11,096 nucleotides of DNA from Nodosilinea sp. BSH.14 (lineage in GTDB: Bacteria; Cyanobacteriota; Cyanobacteriia; Phormidesmidales; Phormidesmidaceae), in contig JALQST010000064.1 in NCBI GenBank assembly GCA_023264315.1, positions 1 to 11,096 of the forward strand, read 5' to 3'. The notes beneath the pieces are model-generated. The model saw nothing but the letters and a program-made list of their open reading frames with translations, was not told where the DNA came from and ran no database searches. A program made the translations under genes and the position numbers. Shown here one piece after another: positions 1-5,657 of the stretch (position 1 is its first letter; each line of letters begins with the position of its first letter).

Positions 1-1
1 C

Positions 2-361
2 CTGGGAATCAATCAGTCCACAGTCTCAAGAGCCACCGCCGATCCCGCTGATATGCGTAATAGTGATAACATAACAATTACGCATACTCCCAAGACGACA
101 GGACGGGGTACGTCCAGGGAGTACCTACAACGCCGATTGAAGGCCGCCGCACCGGAGCTACTGGACGAGATTGGGGAGGGTAAGCGGTTCAGGAGTGTCC
201 GGGCCGCCGCCATTGAGGCAGGTATTGTGCCCCAGGTGAAGACCATTCGGATCAGCGAGAAGACCACCGGGCGAGACTTGGCCCAAAAGCTAAAGCAGGA
301 GCTTTCCCCGGAGGTTTTAGCGGAATTGGCCGCAGAACTAGCCCAGGAGGGGAGGATCTAG
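2..361 (+). CDS. Helix-turn-helix DNA-binding protein, 3' part (cut by window edge)
   Basis: The reading frame is open from base 2 and ends with TAG at 359-361, so the gene starts outside the window. The first visible residues, LGINQSTVSR, look like the turn and recognition helix of an HTH domain of the ROK/plasmid-regulator kind. The first in-frame ATG (53) lies after this helix, so it is not the true start. Further on, YLQRRLKAAAPELL and RSVRAAAIEAGIV match a tail that I know from cyanobacterial phage- and plasmid-type HTH proteins, followed by a charged helical C-terminus. The role is inferred to be DNA binding on a mobile element; no target is known. It is convergent with the recombinase gene that ends 26 bp downstream. 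The family call rests on remembered sequence patterns. Confidence 0.6.
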   Translation: MGINQSTVSRATADPADMRNSDNITITHTPKTTGRGTSREYLQRRLKAAAPELLDEIGEGKRFRSVRAAAIEAGIVPQVKTIRISEKTTGRDLAQKLKQELSPEVLAELAAELAQEGRI

Positions 362-386
362 CTGCACGGCAAAGAACAGGCCAGCC

Positions 387-1298
387 CTAGACCGGGAGGA
401 AGTCACCAGAGCTTTGATCGCCCGCCAAGTGGGTGTACATCTGCAAAGTGGTGTCCAGGGAGCTATGGCCCAGCGTCTTGCTAATCGTGGCCATATCCGC
501 CCCTCGGTTGCGGGCATGAGTCGCGTGGGAGTGTCGGAACCAGTGAGGGGAAACGGGCAAGTCTACCCCCGCCCGGTCTGCGATCGCGGTCACGATTTCC
601 CGGATCCGCCGTGGGGAGAGTGCATTCCCCCGCCGTGAAGTGAGTAGGGGAGCATCCCGACGGGCATCAGGGGCCAGGGCTTCAAGCCGGGAAAGGAGAT
701 CCGCCGAAATGGTGACAGCATGACTCGTATCCGTCTTGGGGCTGTAGACCGACACCACCGCCCGACCATCGGCCAGGGCCACCACATCACCCCAGGTCAG
801 CCGCGACACCTCACCGACCCTTGCCCCCGTGGCATAGAGCAGCCGCAGCAGCGCCTCATCTCGGGCCGAAGCCGCCGCCGCAAAGAGGGAAAAAACCTGT
901 TCCTCGCTCAAGAGCCGCGCCGTGATCGTCTGCGGCCCCCGCCGCAGCTTCAGAGCCGCGCCCACATTAAAGCGAATCGCGCCGCACTGCTGAGCGAAAC
1001 CCAACAACGACTTGACCGCCGCCAGCTTGCGCCGAGCCGACCGAGACAACGAATCACCGCCCTGGGGATGGGGATACGTCACCCGCAGGTGATCCGCATA
1101 GTCTTGCAAATCTTCGAGTGTCACAGCCCCCAGCGGAGCTTGCCCCACAAACCCTAAAAACTGTGACAGATCCGCCGCATACGCTTTGCGGGTATTGGCA
1201 GAGTGTGTCCGCAGCCATGCCCGCACCACCGCCTCATTGCCATCCCCCCGGAGCGCGATCGCCACCCCATCGACTTGTGACAGTTCCGCCTGACTCAT
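387..1298 (-). CDS. Tyrosine recombinase / phage-type integrase (XerC/D-like)
   Basis: A 303-residue tyrosine site-specific recombinase. It would cut and rejoin DNA through a covalent phosphotyrosine link, for example for element integration or dimer resolution. An N-terminal SAM-like core-binding domain spans about residues 20-115 (NTRKAYAADLSQFLGF). The catalytic domain follows with all expected residues: R160 in ATGARVGEVSRL, K188 in SPKTD, H252 and R255 in HWFRHSHATH, H278 in LGHSS and the nucleophile Y288 in MYTHL. Length is normal for the family, and the frame is intact, so activity is plausible. The ATG at 1298 starts close to the core-binding domain and fits. It is divergent from the unknown gene at 1455. 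It is not a Tn7-type transposase, so it is either cargo of the CAST or belongs to another element nested in it. Confidence 0.9.
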   Translation of the reverse strand: MSQAELSQVDGVAIALRGDGNEAVVRAWLRTHSANTRKAYAADLSQFLGFVGQAPLGAVTLEDLQDYADHLRVTYPHPQGGDSLSRSARRKLAAVKSLLGFAQQCGAIRFNVGAALKLRRGPQTITARLLSEEQVFSLFAAAASARDEALLRLLYATGARVGEVSRLTWGDVVALADGRAVVSVYSPKTDTSHAVTISADLLSRLEALAPDARRDAPLLTSRRGNALSPRRIREIVTAIADRAGVDLPVSPHWFRHSHATHARNRGADMATISKTLGHSSLDTTLQMYTHLAGDQSSGDFLPV

Positions 1299-1449
1299 CC
1301 TGTGACCTCAGAAAGTCAACCGCCGATAACTCGACTTATCCTACTATAGCGATTGAGCCATTCTGAAGGGGAAACCGTGTGACAGTTTGCCCCGTGGGGT
1401 GTTGCAGCTTTAGGGCAAGTCTACAATTGAGGCACCCGCACTTGTCACA
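1276..1449. promoter_or_regulatory. Divergent promoter region with TGTGACAG copies
   Basis: The region between the recombinase gene and the 145-aa gene carries TGTGACAG at 1276-1283 and 1378-1385, and its inverse TGTCACA at 1443-1449, just before the plus-strand ATG. A third direct copy is inside the recombinase gene at 1162-1169. A TATAGT element on the minus strand (1348-1343) could be a -10 box for the recombinase, but I see no good -35. The repeated octamer could be an operator for a regulator shared by both genes. That is inference from spacing only. Confidence 0.25.
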
Positions 1450-1454
1450 ACATT

Positions 1455-1892
1455 ATGTCCACCACCACGATTCGACTTCCGGCTGAATGGAAAGCCCCCT
1501 TGTTGCAACTTCGAGACAACCTACCGGAGGCCCAAGCCCAGGAACTTATTGCCACCTTGGCAACCCGCACCCCGGAGCAAATCACCGCCCTGTTACAGGC
1601 CGTCCACCAACCTGTGACACCGGAGGCACCCGCCGCCAAAATTCGCGCCGATAGTAATGCAGTTCTACCGACTCGCCGCCCCTCGGAGCCGAAGCCATTG
1701 GAGGAGGGGAAAATCGCGATTATTGTGCGGAATGGAAACCTACTGGCTGACACCATCAACGGGAAGCGCTACCCCACCGATAGCCGGATCCAAGTCACCC
1801 CCGACGAGCTTGCCCGGATTGAGGCTGAGCTAAGCCAGCGCCCGAAGATGTGGGGCAACACCACTAGAATCGAGCGCCTAGAACCCGCATGA
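1455..1892 (+). CDS. Hypothetical protein, 145 aa
   Basis: I do not recognise this protein. It starts MSTTTIRLP and has a helical N-terminal third rich in Leu, Gln and Ala (residues about 10-55). A Pro/Ala-rich linker follows (about 56-85). The compact C-terminal part begins GKIAIIVRNGNLLADTING and looks like beta strands, then an acidic helix (TPDELARIEAELSQ). There is no signal peptide or membrane segment. The ATG follows the sequence CACTTGTCACAACATT with no Shine-Dalgarno motif, which is common in cyanobacteria. The frame is clean, codon use resembles the neighbouring genes, and the minus-strand frame over it looks like a shadow. It is divergent from the recombinase, so it may be an accessory or regulatory protein of the same element; this is a guess. 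Confidence 0.6.
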   Translation: MSTTTIRLPAEWKAPLLQLRDNLPEAQAQELIATLATRTPEQITALLQAVHQPVTPEAPAAKIRADSNAVLPTRRPSEPKPLEEGKIAIIVRNGNLLADTINGKRYPTDSRIQVTPDELARIEAELSQRPKMWGNTTRIERLEPA

Positions 1893-1937
1893 AAAGTGGC
1901 TCATCATCGGCTCAATTCAGCACAGCCCAAAATCGCC

Positions 1938-2012
1938 AGAACCCGCTAGGGGCATACGCTAGGCGTCGGTTCTTTTGTTGGGTCAGTATAGTTCAATACG
2001 CCTCAATTGAAC
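1938..2012. terminator. Convergent intergenic hairpins, possible terminators
   Basis: Two inverted repeats lie between the convergent genes ending at 1892 (plus) and 2031 (minus). AGAACC at 1938-1943 pairs with GGTTCT at 1968-1973, which is followed by TTTGTT; the loop is long (24 nt). GTTCAAT at 1991-1997 pairs with ATTGAAC at 2006-2012 around an 8-nt loop. The position fits transcription stops for both genes, but stems are short and T-runs weak. Confidence 0.3.
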
Positions 2013-2030
2013 CAATTGCTGAGCCATGGA

Positions 2031-2450
2031 CTAACCGTGGTTGGCACCCGCACCGCGATCGCGCAGCACCAGGGCGAAGGCTTCGAGGGAAAGCACCGCC
2101 GTGGTATCGGCCCAACCATCGAGGGGCCAATCCACCCCCATCAACCAGCCCAGGGGCACCCTTGCCCGCCAGGGTTGACGAGACCTACGCCACACCAGCA
2201 CCGGGAGGCCACCGGGCACACGTTCAGCCGATAGCGCCGCCTGAGTCCACCAGGAGAAATGTTCTTCGGTTTCACAACGCTTGACTTCCAAGCACACCAC
2301 CACGCCGCCGCCTAGGGGGATTGTGCAATCGTGCCCACCATTGGCGCTTTGTCCATGCTCACGGGACAGGGGAACGCCCAGCAGCGCCTCTAGTGCGTGG
2401 ATGACTTCGCGTTCACCGCATTGGCCTTTACGCCGAGATTTTGCGCCCAT
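2031..2450 (-). CDS. PDDEXK-type nuclease, Holliday-junction-resolvase-like
   Basis: A 139-residue small nuclease of the PDDEXK superfamily, similar in layout to phage and plasmid Holliday junction resolvase-like proteins. The start is basic (MGAKSRRKGQCGEREVIHAL) and supplies the first conserved Glu. The core is GGHDCTIP, a short strand, then CLEVKRCE, giving the D...ExK metal-binding set. A downstream helix with Trp and Gln (WWTQAALSA) and a VLVWRRSRQPWRARVPL strand complete the fold. The substrate is unknown; branched DNA or a structure-specific role is usual for such proteins. The gene begins 2 bases after the stop codon of the 59-aa gene upstream, so the two are one operon, transcribed away from the GTTGAGT repeat array. 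It lacks any recognisable restriction or helicase domain. Confidence 0.7.
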   Translation of the reverse strand: MGAKSRRKGQCGEREVIHALEALLGVPLSREHGQSANGGHDCTIPLGGGVVVCLEVKRCETEEHFSWWTQAALSAERVPGGLPVLVWRRSRQPWRARVPLGWLMGVDWPLDGWADTTAVLSLEAFALVLRDRGAGANHG

Positions 2451-2452
2451 CG

Positions 2453-2632
2453 TTATTTGTCCTCGGAGAGAGTCAGCAGCGCCGGAGCCGCCCAGAGATG
2501 GGTTAGCCCGCCCTCTGGTTTGTCGAGCAGCACCAGCACATCGCAGGGAACCACGGGATTACCCGCAGGTTGCACTACCACCCCGGAGCGCCCCGAAGGG
2601 AGCCGGACGCGATCGCCCACCGAGATATTCAT
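2453..2632 (-). CDS. Small SH3/KOW-like protein, 59 aa
   Basis: A short gene with ATG at 2632-2630 and TAA at 2455-2453. The product begins MNISVGDRVRLPSGRSGVVV, which has the pattern of an SH3-like barrel or KOW motif (VGDxVxLpsGxxGxV), continues with a strand-rich middle (CDVLVLLDKPEGG), and ends LLTLSEDK. Its stop is only 2 bases before the ATG of the PDDEXK nuclease gene, which argues strongly that it is real and co-translated with it. It may bind nucleic acid or modulate the nuclease; neither is shown by the sequence. The plus-strand frames over it are shadows. Confidence 0.6.
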   Translation of the reverse strand: MNISVGDRVRLPSGRSGVVVQPAGNPVVPCDVLVLLDKPEGGLTHLWAAPALLTLSEDK

Positions 2633-2711
2633 GCTGACCAGAAACCTTTGCCGGAGCCACAGTGCACCAAACTACCCCCCAGGATAGCCACGGTTCGATG
2701 GGGGGGCCAAA

Positions 2712-2826
2712 GTTGAGTGGTGTTGAGTGATTGTTGAGTAAATGTTGAGTAGTTACTCAACATACTCTACCCATTGATATATAAGGCTTTTAGGATATTG
2801 ATTGAGTAGATGTTGAGTTGTTGAGT
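2712..2826. repeat. Phased GTTGAGT repeat array (iteron- or operator-like)
   Basis: Four direct copies of GTTGAGT sit at 2712, 2722, 2733 and 2744, spaced 10, 11 and 11 bp, which is one helical turn. The fourth forms a perfect 8-bp inverted repeat with TACTCAAC (2744-2761). After an AT-rich stretch (TGATATATAAGG) there are an ATTGAGT at 2801 and two more GTTGAGT at 2812 and 2820. It lies just upstream of the minus-strand 59-aa/nuclease operon. Helically phased short repeats next to AT-rich DNA suit a plasmid-type origin, a partition site or a multi-site operator. I recognise no replication initiator gene in the window. Confidence 0.6.
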
Positions 2827-2891
2827 GATACCTCATCATTAAGAACTAACCCGCAAAAATCCTATCGGGTACAGATTGGGTACTGGATGTA

Positions 2892-3479
2892 CTACTGGAA
2901 TCCGTAAAACCCTTTTAGGAAAGTGCTTTTAATGGTTGTATCGCCCACTTTGGGGTTTAGCTCTTCCTGATAGCCCAACCCCGCAAAGGTGAGGTTGCTA
3001 CTGCCCAAGTAGCCCACCAAGGGCGTGATGCGATCCGTACGATGCACCAGATACAGCTTGGCATGGAGCGTTCTGCGGGTGTACAGCTTAACGATGACTT
3101 TTTTCTCCATCAGTTGCCGCCGCAACCGCTGAAGCCCCACCTGATCCGCCTCCGTTGGGGCTCCAAGCAAAAGCTGACGATGAAAGTCCTCGGCCATCCG
3201 CCGCACAAACCGTTTGGCCTGACTGCGATCAATCTCGGGATTCCCCGACCCCAGGGCTAGAGCGTTATGCACTTCATCCTTCGGGGGACGGTGCATTCCC
3301 ACCAGCAGCCGACAGCAGTTCCCCTCACCACCGGGGTACGGCTCAATTTCTGCATCAATTTGCCGCCAGCCCCGCAGGTTAAAGTAGCCGACGCAAAAAT
3401 CAGCCCGAACTGAATCGTGCAGAGTGTCCTTTAGTGCCGGGAGCAGGGCAAGCTCAATATTGTCAAAAATACGGGGCAA
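2892..3479 (-). pseudogene. Truncated PLD-domain protein (helicase/defence type), N-terminal fragment
   Basis: The 195-residue product begins like the N-terminal phospholipase D-type domain of large bacterial helicase or nuclease proteins: DSVRADFCVGYFNLRGW, then LHAKLYL with the H-x-K pair, then GYLGSSNLTFAGL, the usual G-S-x-N half of the motif. The Asp expected after HxK is not visible. Proteins of this kind usually continue for several hundred residues with helicase domains. Here similarity stops near ELN (about 2955) and the frame runs out at TAG, so this is a 5' remnant. The start is TTG at 3479-3477, chosen because GGGAGG (3491-3486) lies 6 nt upstream and the family begins about here. 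It is divergent from cas12k, and is probably CAST cargo that has been cut by a later deletion or insertion. Confidence 0.65.
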
Positions 3480-3535
3480 GGGTGCCCTCCCATAGAACGA
3501 GGCAGGTCAGTAAACCTTCGTCAGTAATTATTCCC

Positions 3536-3560
3536 AAGCTGATTCAAAGATCAGCTTTTT
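3536..3560 (+). terminator. Hairpin followed by T-run
   Basis: AAGCTGA (3536-3542) pairs with TCAGCTT (3551-3557) around an 8-nt loop, and the right arm runs into TTTTT. It looks like a weak intrinsic terminator on the plus strand. No plus-strand gene lies just upstream, so it might instead insulate cas12k from antisense transcription, or be a binding site. Confidence 0.3.
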
Positions 3561-3567
3561 CAAATAA

Positions 3568-3612
3568 GGCTTATCGTTACAAAACGATAAGCCACTTGTA
3601 ATGATAAGCCAC
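3568..3612. promoter_or_regulatory. GATAAGCC operator-like repeats upstream of cas12k
   Basis: GGCTTATCGTT (3568-3578) and AACGATAAGCC (3583-3593) form a perfect 11-bp inverted repeat with a 4-nt spacer. A third half-site follows, so GATAAGCCAC occurs at 3586-3595 and again at 3603-3612, 17 bp apart. The array sits between the divergent PLD remnant and cas12k, about 130 bp before the cas12k start. Type V-K transposons commonly carry their own small transcription regulators, so this could be their operator; no such regulator is visible here. Confidence 0.45.
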
Positions 3613-3690
3613 CTGCACTGCCAAGCCATTGCCCCTCGACTGTATGCCCCCTATCGCCACATCCTCACTGGCAGCTATGGCTTAGCAGGG

Positions 3691-3719
3691 TTACTCTAGC
3701 AGAAACAATACAATACAAT
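3691..3719 (+). promoter_or_regulatory. Possible cas12k promoter
   Basis: Two overlapping TACAAT hexamers (3709-3714 and 3714-3719) make good -10 boxes. The only -35 at a proper distance is TTACTC (3691-3696), 17 bp before the second one, which is poor. The cas12k ATG at 3744 would leave a leader of roughly 20 nt. Confidence 0.35.
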
Positions 3720-3743
3720 TGAACCATTAAGTCGTGAATGGAC

Positions 3744-5279
3744 ATGGCCCAAAAAACGATTCAATGTCGCCTGGTCGCCCCTGTCGAGACCCGTCAATAC
3801 CTGTGGACACTGGCCGCCGAAAAGAACACGCCGCTGATTAACGCCCTCATCCAGGACATCGTCACCCACGAAGACTTTGAAACCTGGCGGATTAAGGGCC
3901 GACATCCCGCCGATGTTGTGACCAAGCTCTGCAAAAGCCTGAAAACAGAAGCCCCCTTCTCCGGTCAGCCCGCCCGGTTCTATGCCTCCGCCGAGAAAGC
4001 CGTCAACTACATCTTCAAATCCTGGTTTACCCTGCAACGCCGCCTCCAGCAGCAAATCTCTGGCAAACAAACCTGGCTCACCATCCTCAAAAGCGATGAC
4101 GAGCTGGTGGAGCTATGTGGCCATGCGTTAGAAGACATCCAAGATAAAGCTGCCCAGATTCTGGATGACGCTGAAACGGCGATTGAGGAGGAAGAGCATC
4201 CAGGCCAATCGGAGACATCCGCCATCAGAGCGCATCTGTTCAAGAAATACGCCCAGGCCAAACAGCCCCTGATTCGCTGTGCCACCGCCTATCTCCTCAA
4301 AAACGGGGGCAAGAGTCCCGACCAACTCGAAGACCCCGAAAAGTTTGCCCACCGCCGCCGCAAAGCCGAAATTCAGGTGCAACGTCTCCAAGACCAACTC
4401 GAAGCCCGCCTTCCCAAAGGCCGAGACCTCACCGGACAAGCGTGGCTCTCCACCCTGCTCACCGCCACTACTACCGTCCCCAAAGACAACCGCGAACATA
4501 AGCTGTGGCAAGACAGACTGTTGGCCCCGCCCCGCACCATCCCCTTCCCCATCCTATTTGAAACCAACGAAGACCTCGTCTGGTCACGGAATGCCTCCGG
4601 TCGTCTCTGTGTGCGCTTCAACGGTCTGAGCGAACATCGGTTTCAGATCTACTGCGACCAACGACAACTGCCCTGGTTTCAGCGCTTCCTCGACGACCAA
4701 GAAACCAAGCGGGCCAGCAAAAACCAGCACTCTAGCGCCCTCTTTGCCCTGCGTTCTGCCCGCATCTTCTGGCAAGAATGCGATGACCACCAAGGCCACC
4801 CCTGGGAGGCCCACACCCTCACCCTCTCCTGCACCGTCGATACCCGCCTCTGGAGCGCCGAGGGCACCGACGACGTGCGCCAGGAAAAAGCTGCCGATGT
4901 CGCCCAAGTGCTCACCCGCCTCAACGAGAAAGGTGATTTGTCCGACACTCAAGCAGGCTATGCCAAACGCCTCACCTCCACCCTAGAGCGCCTCGATAGC
5001 CCCTTCCATCGTCCCAGTCGCCCCCGCTACCGGGGACAGTCCCACATCATCGCTGGCCTCAGCCTGGGCCGGGAGGTTCCGCTCACCCTAGCAAGTCACA
5101 ATCAACCACCCTGCACAGGGGAGGTTGAAAGGTATGCCTGGACGAGACTGCTTATGGTGTGGCTGTGTCACAATCAACCACCCTGCACAGGGGAGGTTGA
5201 AAGGGCTCCGGCGAATCGAATCATGCAGGTCTTTGATCGTCACAATCAACCACCCTGCACAGGGGAGATGGGGCGTTGA
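3744..5279 (+). pseudogene. cas12k: Truncated cas12k (type V-K CAST effector), frame running into the CRISPR array
   Basis: Cas12k is the nuclease-dead, RNA-guided DNA-binding effector of type V-K CRISPR-associated transposons; with crRNA, tracrRNA and TniQ/TnsC it marks the insertion site. The N-terminus MAQKTIQCRLVAPVETRQ, then DFETWRIKGRHPADVVTKLC, QPARFYASAEKAVNYI and HRPSRPRYRGQSHIIAGLSLG, matches this family closely. The upstream ATG at 3738 only adds MD; homologs start at 3744. The genuine part is about 450 codons (to about 5093). It stops inside the first RuvC-like block, just after LGREVPLTLA, where full-length proteins of about 640 residues go on for some 190 more. From 5094 the frame translates CRISPR repeats and ends with TGA at 5277-5279. 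The rest of the RuvC region and the space for the tracrRNA are therefore missing. No frameshift is seen before the junction, so the break looks like one deletion. Confidence 0.9.
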
Positions 5280-5282
5280 AGG
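5095..5282 (+). CRISPR. Type V-K CRISPR array, three repeats and two spacers
   Basis: Two identical 37-bp repeats (5095-5131 and 5167-5203) begin GTCACAATCAACC and end GGGGAGGTTGAAAG. The 3' end GTTGAAAG and an internal CCCTGCACAGGGG hairpin are the form known for type V-K repeats. Spacers at 5132-5166 and 5204-5238 are both 35 nt. The third repeat (from 5239) keeps its first 29 bases, then has a 7-nt insertion (ATGGGGC, 5268-5274) and ends GTTGAAGG (5275-5282), so it is a degenerate terminal repeat. The array is directly joined to the broken cas12k frame, with no leader or tracrRNA between. Repeat plus spacer is 72 nt, a multiple of three, which is why one frame reads through all of it. Confidence 0.9.
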
Positions 5283-5288
5283 ATATCT

Positions 5289-5342
5289 CATCTTTATCAA
5301 GTTTAAGTTTCAAGCGAGTTGAAAGGAGCGCCTGCCTTACAA
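5289..5342 (+). ncRNA. Delocalized homing crRNA unit (half-repeat plus tRNA-Val guide)
   Basis: Some 36 nt past the end of the degenerate repeat there is an isolated repeat end, CAAGCGAGTTGAAAG (5311-5325), resembling the array's CAGGGGAGGTTGAAAG. It is followed by GAGCGCCTGCCTTACAA (5326-5342). Those 17 bases are identical to the anticodon arm of the neighbouring tRNA-Val gene on its coding strand; base 18 differs. Type V-K transposons are known to carry such a single atypical repeat-spacer outside the array, matching a tRNA gene for about 17 nt or more, to direct insertion next to it. The 5' boundary assumes a 37-nt repeat; only its 3' part is conserved. Expression is unproven, and the matching tracrRNA is not in the window. 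Confidence 0.85.
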
Positions 5343-5367
5343 CAGGCATAAGTCCAACGGCCTTTGG

Positions 5368-5478
5368 CGACATTAATCTGTCACCAGTCATTTAACGACA
5401 AGATTTTGTCCCGACGACACTAATTCGACACCGACGACATCAATATGTCACCGATGACAAATAGCGTGTCACTGTACA
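5368..5478 (-). repeat. CAST transposon end with five TnsB-type sites
   Basis: Read from the tRNA side on the minus strand, the element begins TGTACAGTGACA at 5478, the terminus known from type V-K transposons. Reading plus, five related units of the form CGACA-N7-GTCACC follow one another: 5368-5385, 5396-5413, 5415-5432, 5435-5452 and a variant TGACA...TGTCAC at 5455-5472. Starts are 28, 19, 20 and 20 bp apart. These are the expected TnsB-binding sites. This is the CRISPR-side, target-proximal end. The opposite end is outside the window. Confidence 0.88.
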
Positions 5479-5483
5479 TTACG
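5479..5483. other. Candidate target-site duplication (TTACG)
   Basis: These five bases lie directly outside the TGTACA terminus. Tn7-like elements duplicate 5 bp of target, so the far end of the element should be preceded by TTACG. It cannot be tested inside this window. Confidence 0.4.
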
Positions 5484-5486
5484 AAT

Positions 5487-5558
<72 letters not shown>

Positions 5559-5577
5559 GTGCATTTCACCGGTAGTT

Positions 5578-5605
5578 ATCCTAACAAAGAATGGTGAACT
5601 TTTAA
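5578..5605 (-). promoter_or_regulatory. Possible tRNA-Val promoter
   Basis: On the minus strand TAGGAT (5583-5578) follows TTAAAA (5605-5600) after 16 bp, about 20 nt before the tRNA. Both boxes match the consensus at four of six positions, so this is weak. Read-through from ruvA is an alternative source of the transcript. Confidence 0.28.
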
Positions 5606-5657
5606 CAGGAGTGTGGCAAAACCTGGAAAACCGAGGGAACTCGGGGGTCGGGTGGGG

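Larger units (their letters stand above)
1..5478. mobile_element. Type V-K CRISPR-associated Tn7-like transposon, CRISPR-side part
   Basis: The right border at 5478 is firm: a TGTACA terminus, TnsB sites, homing crRNA, CRISPR array and cas12k in that order. The left border is not in the window; the range given reaches the window edge because no second TGTACAGTGACA end appears. tnsB, tnsC and tniQ are absent here and would be expected further left. The genes at 1-3479 would then be cargo, although the recombinase, the phased repeats and the cut PLD gene leave room for a second element nested inside. Confidence 0.75.

Noticed and set aside
434..439. TGTACA as the far transposon end (also at 3080-3085)
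   Set aside because: Both lie inside coding frames, are not preceded by TTACG, and have no TnsB-type units next to them.
1889..2284. Plus-strand frame starting at the end of the 145-aa gene
   Set aside because: Although its ATG overlaps the preceding stop, the translation is Pro/Arg/His-rich and mostly antisense to the PDDEXK nuclease.
2281..2637. Plus-strand frames over the nuclease and 59-aa genes
   Set aside because: Pro/Arg-rich shadow translations with no domain pattern; the minus-strand genes have motifs and tight operon spacing.
5094..5279. Repeated peptide HNQPPCTGEVER at the end of the cas12k frame, as if a repeat protein or a functional fusion
   Set aside because: The repeats are CRISPR repeats read in one frame because repeat plus spacer is 72 nt, a multiple of three; they are not protein repeats.
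5326..5342. tRNA-Val fragment as a duplicated partial tRNA gene
   Set aside because: Identity is limited to 17 nt, starts exactly after a repeat-like GTTGAAAG, and stops in mid-stem, which fits a guide and not a tRNA remnant.
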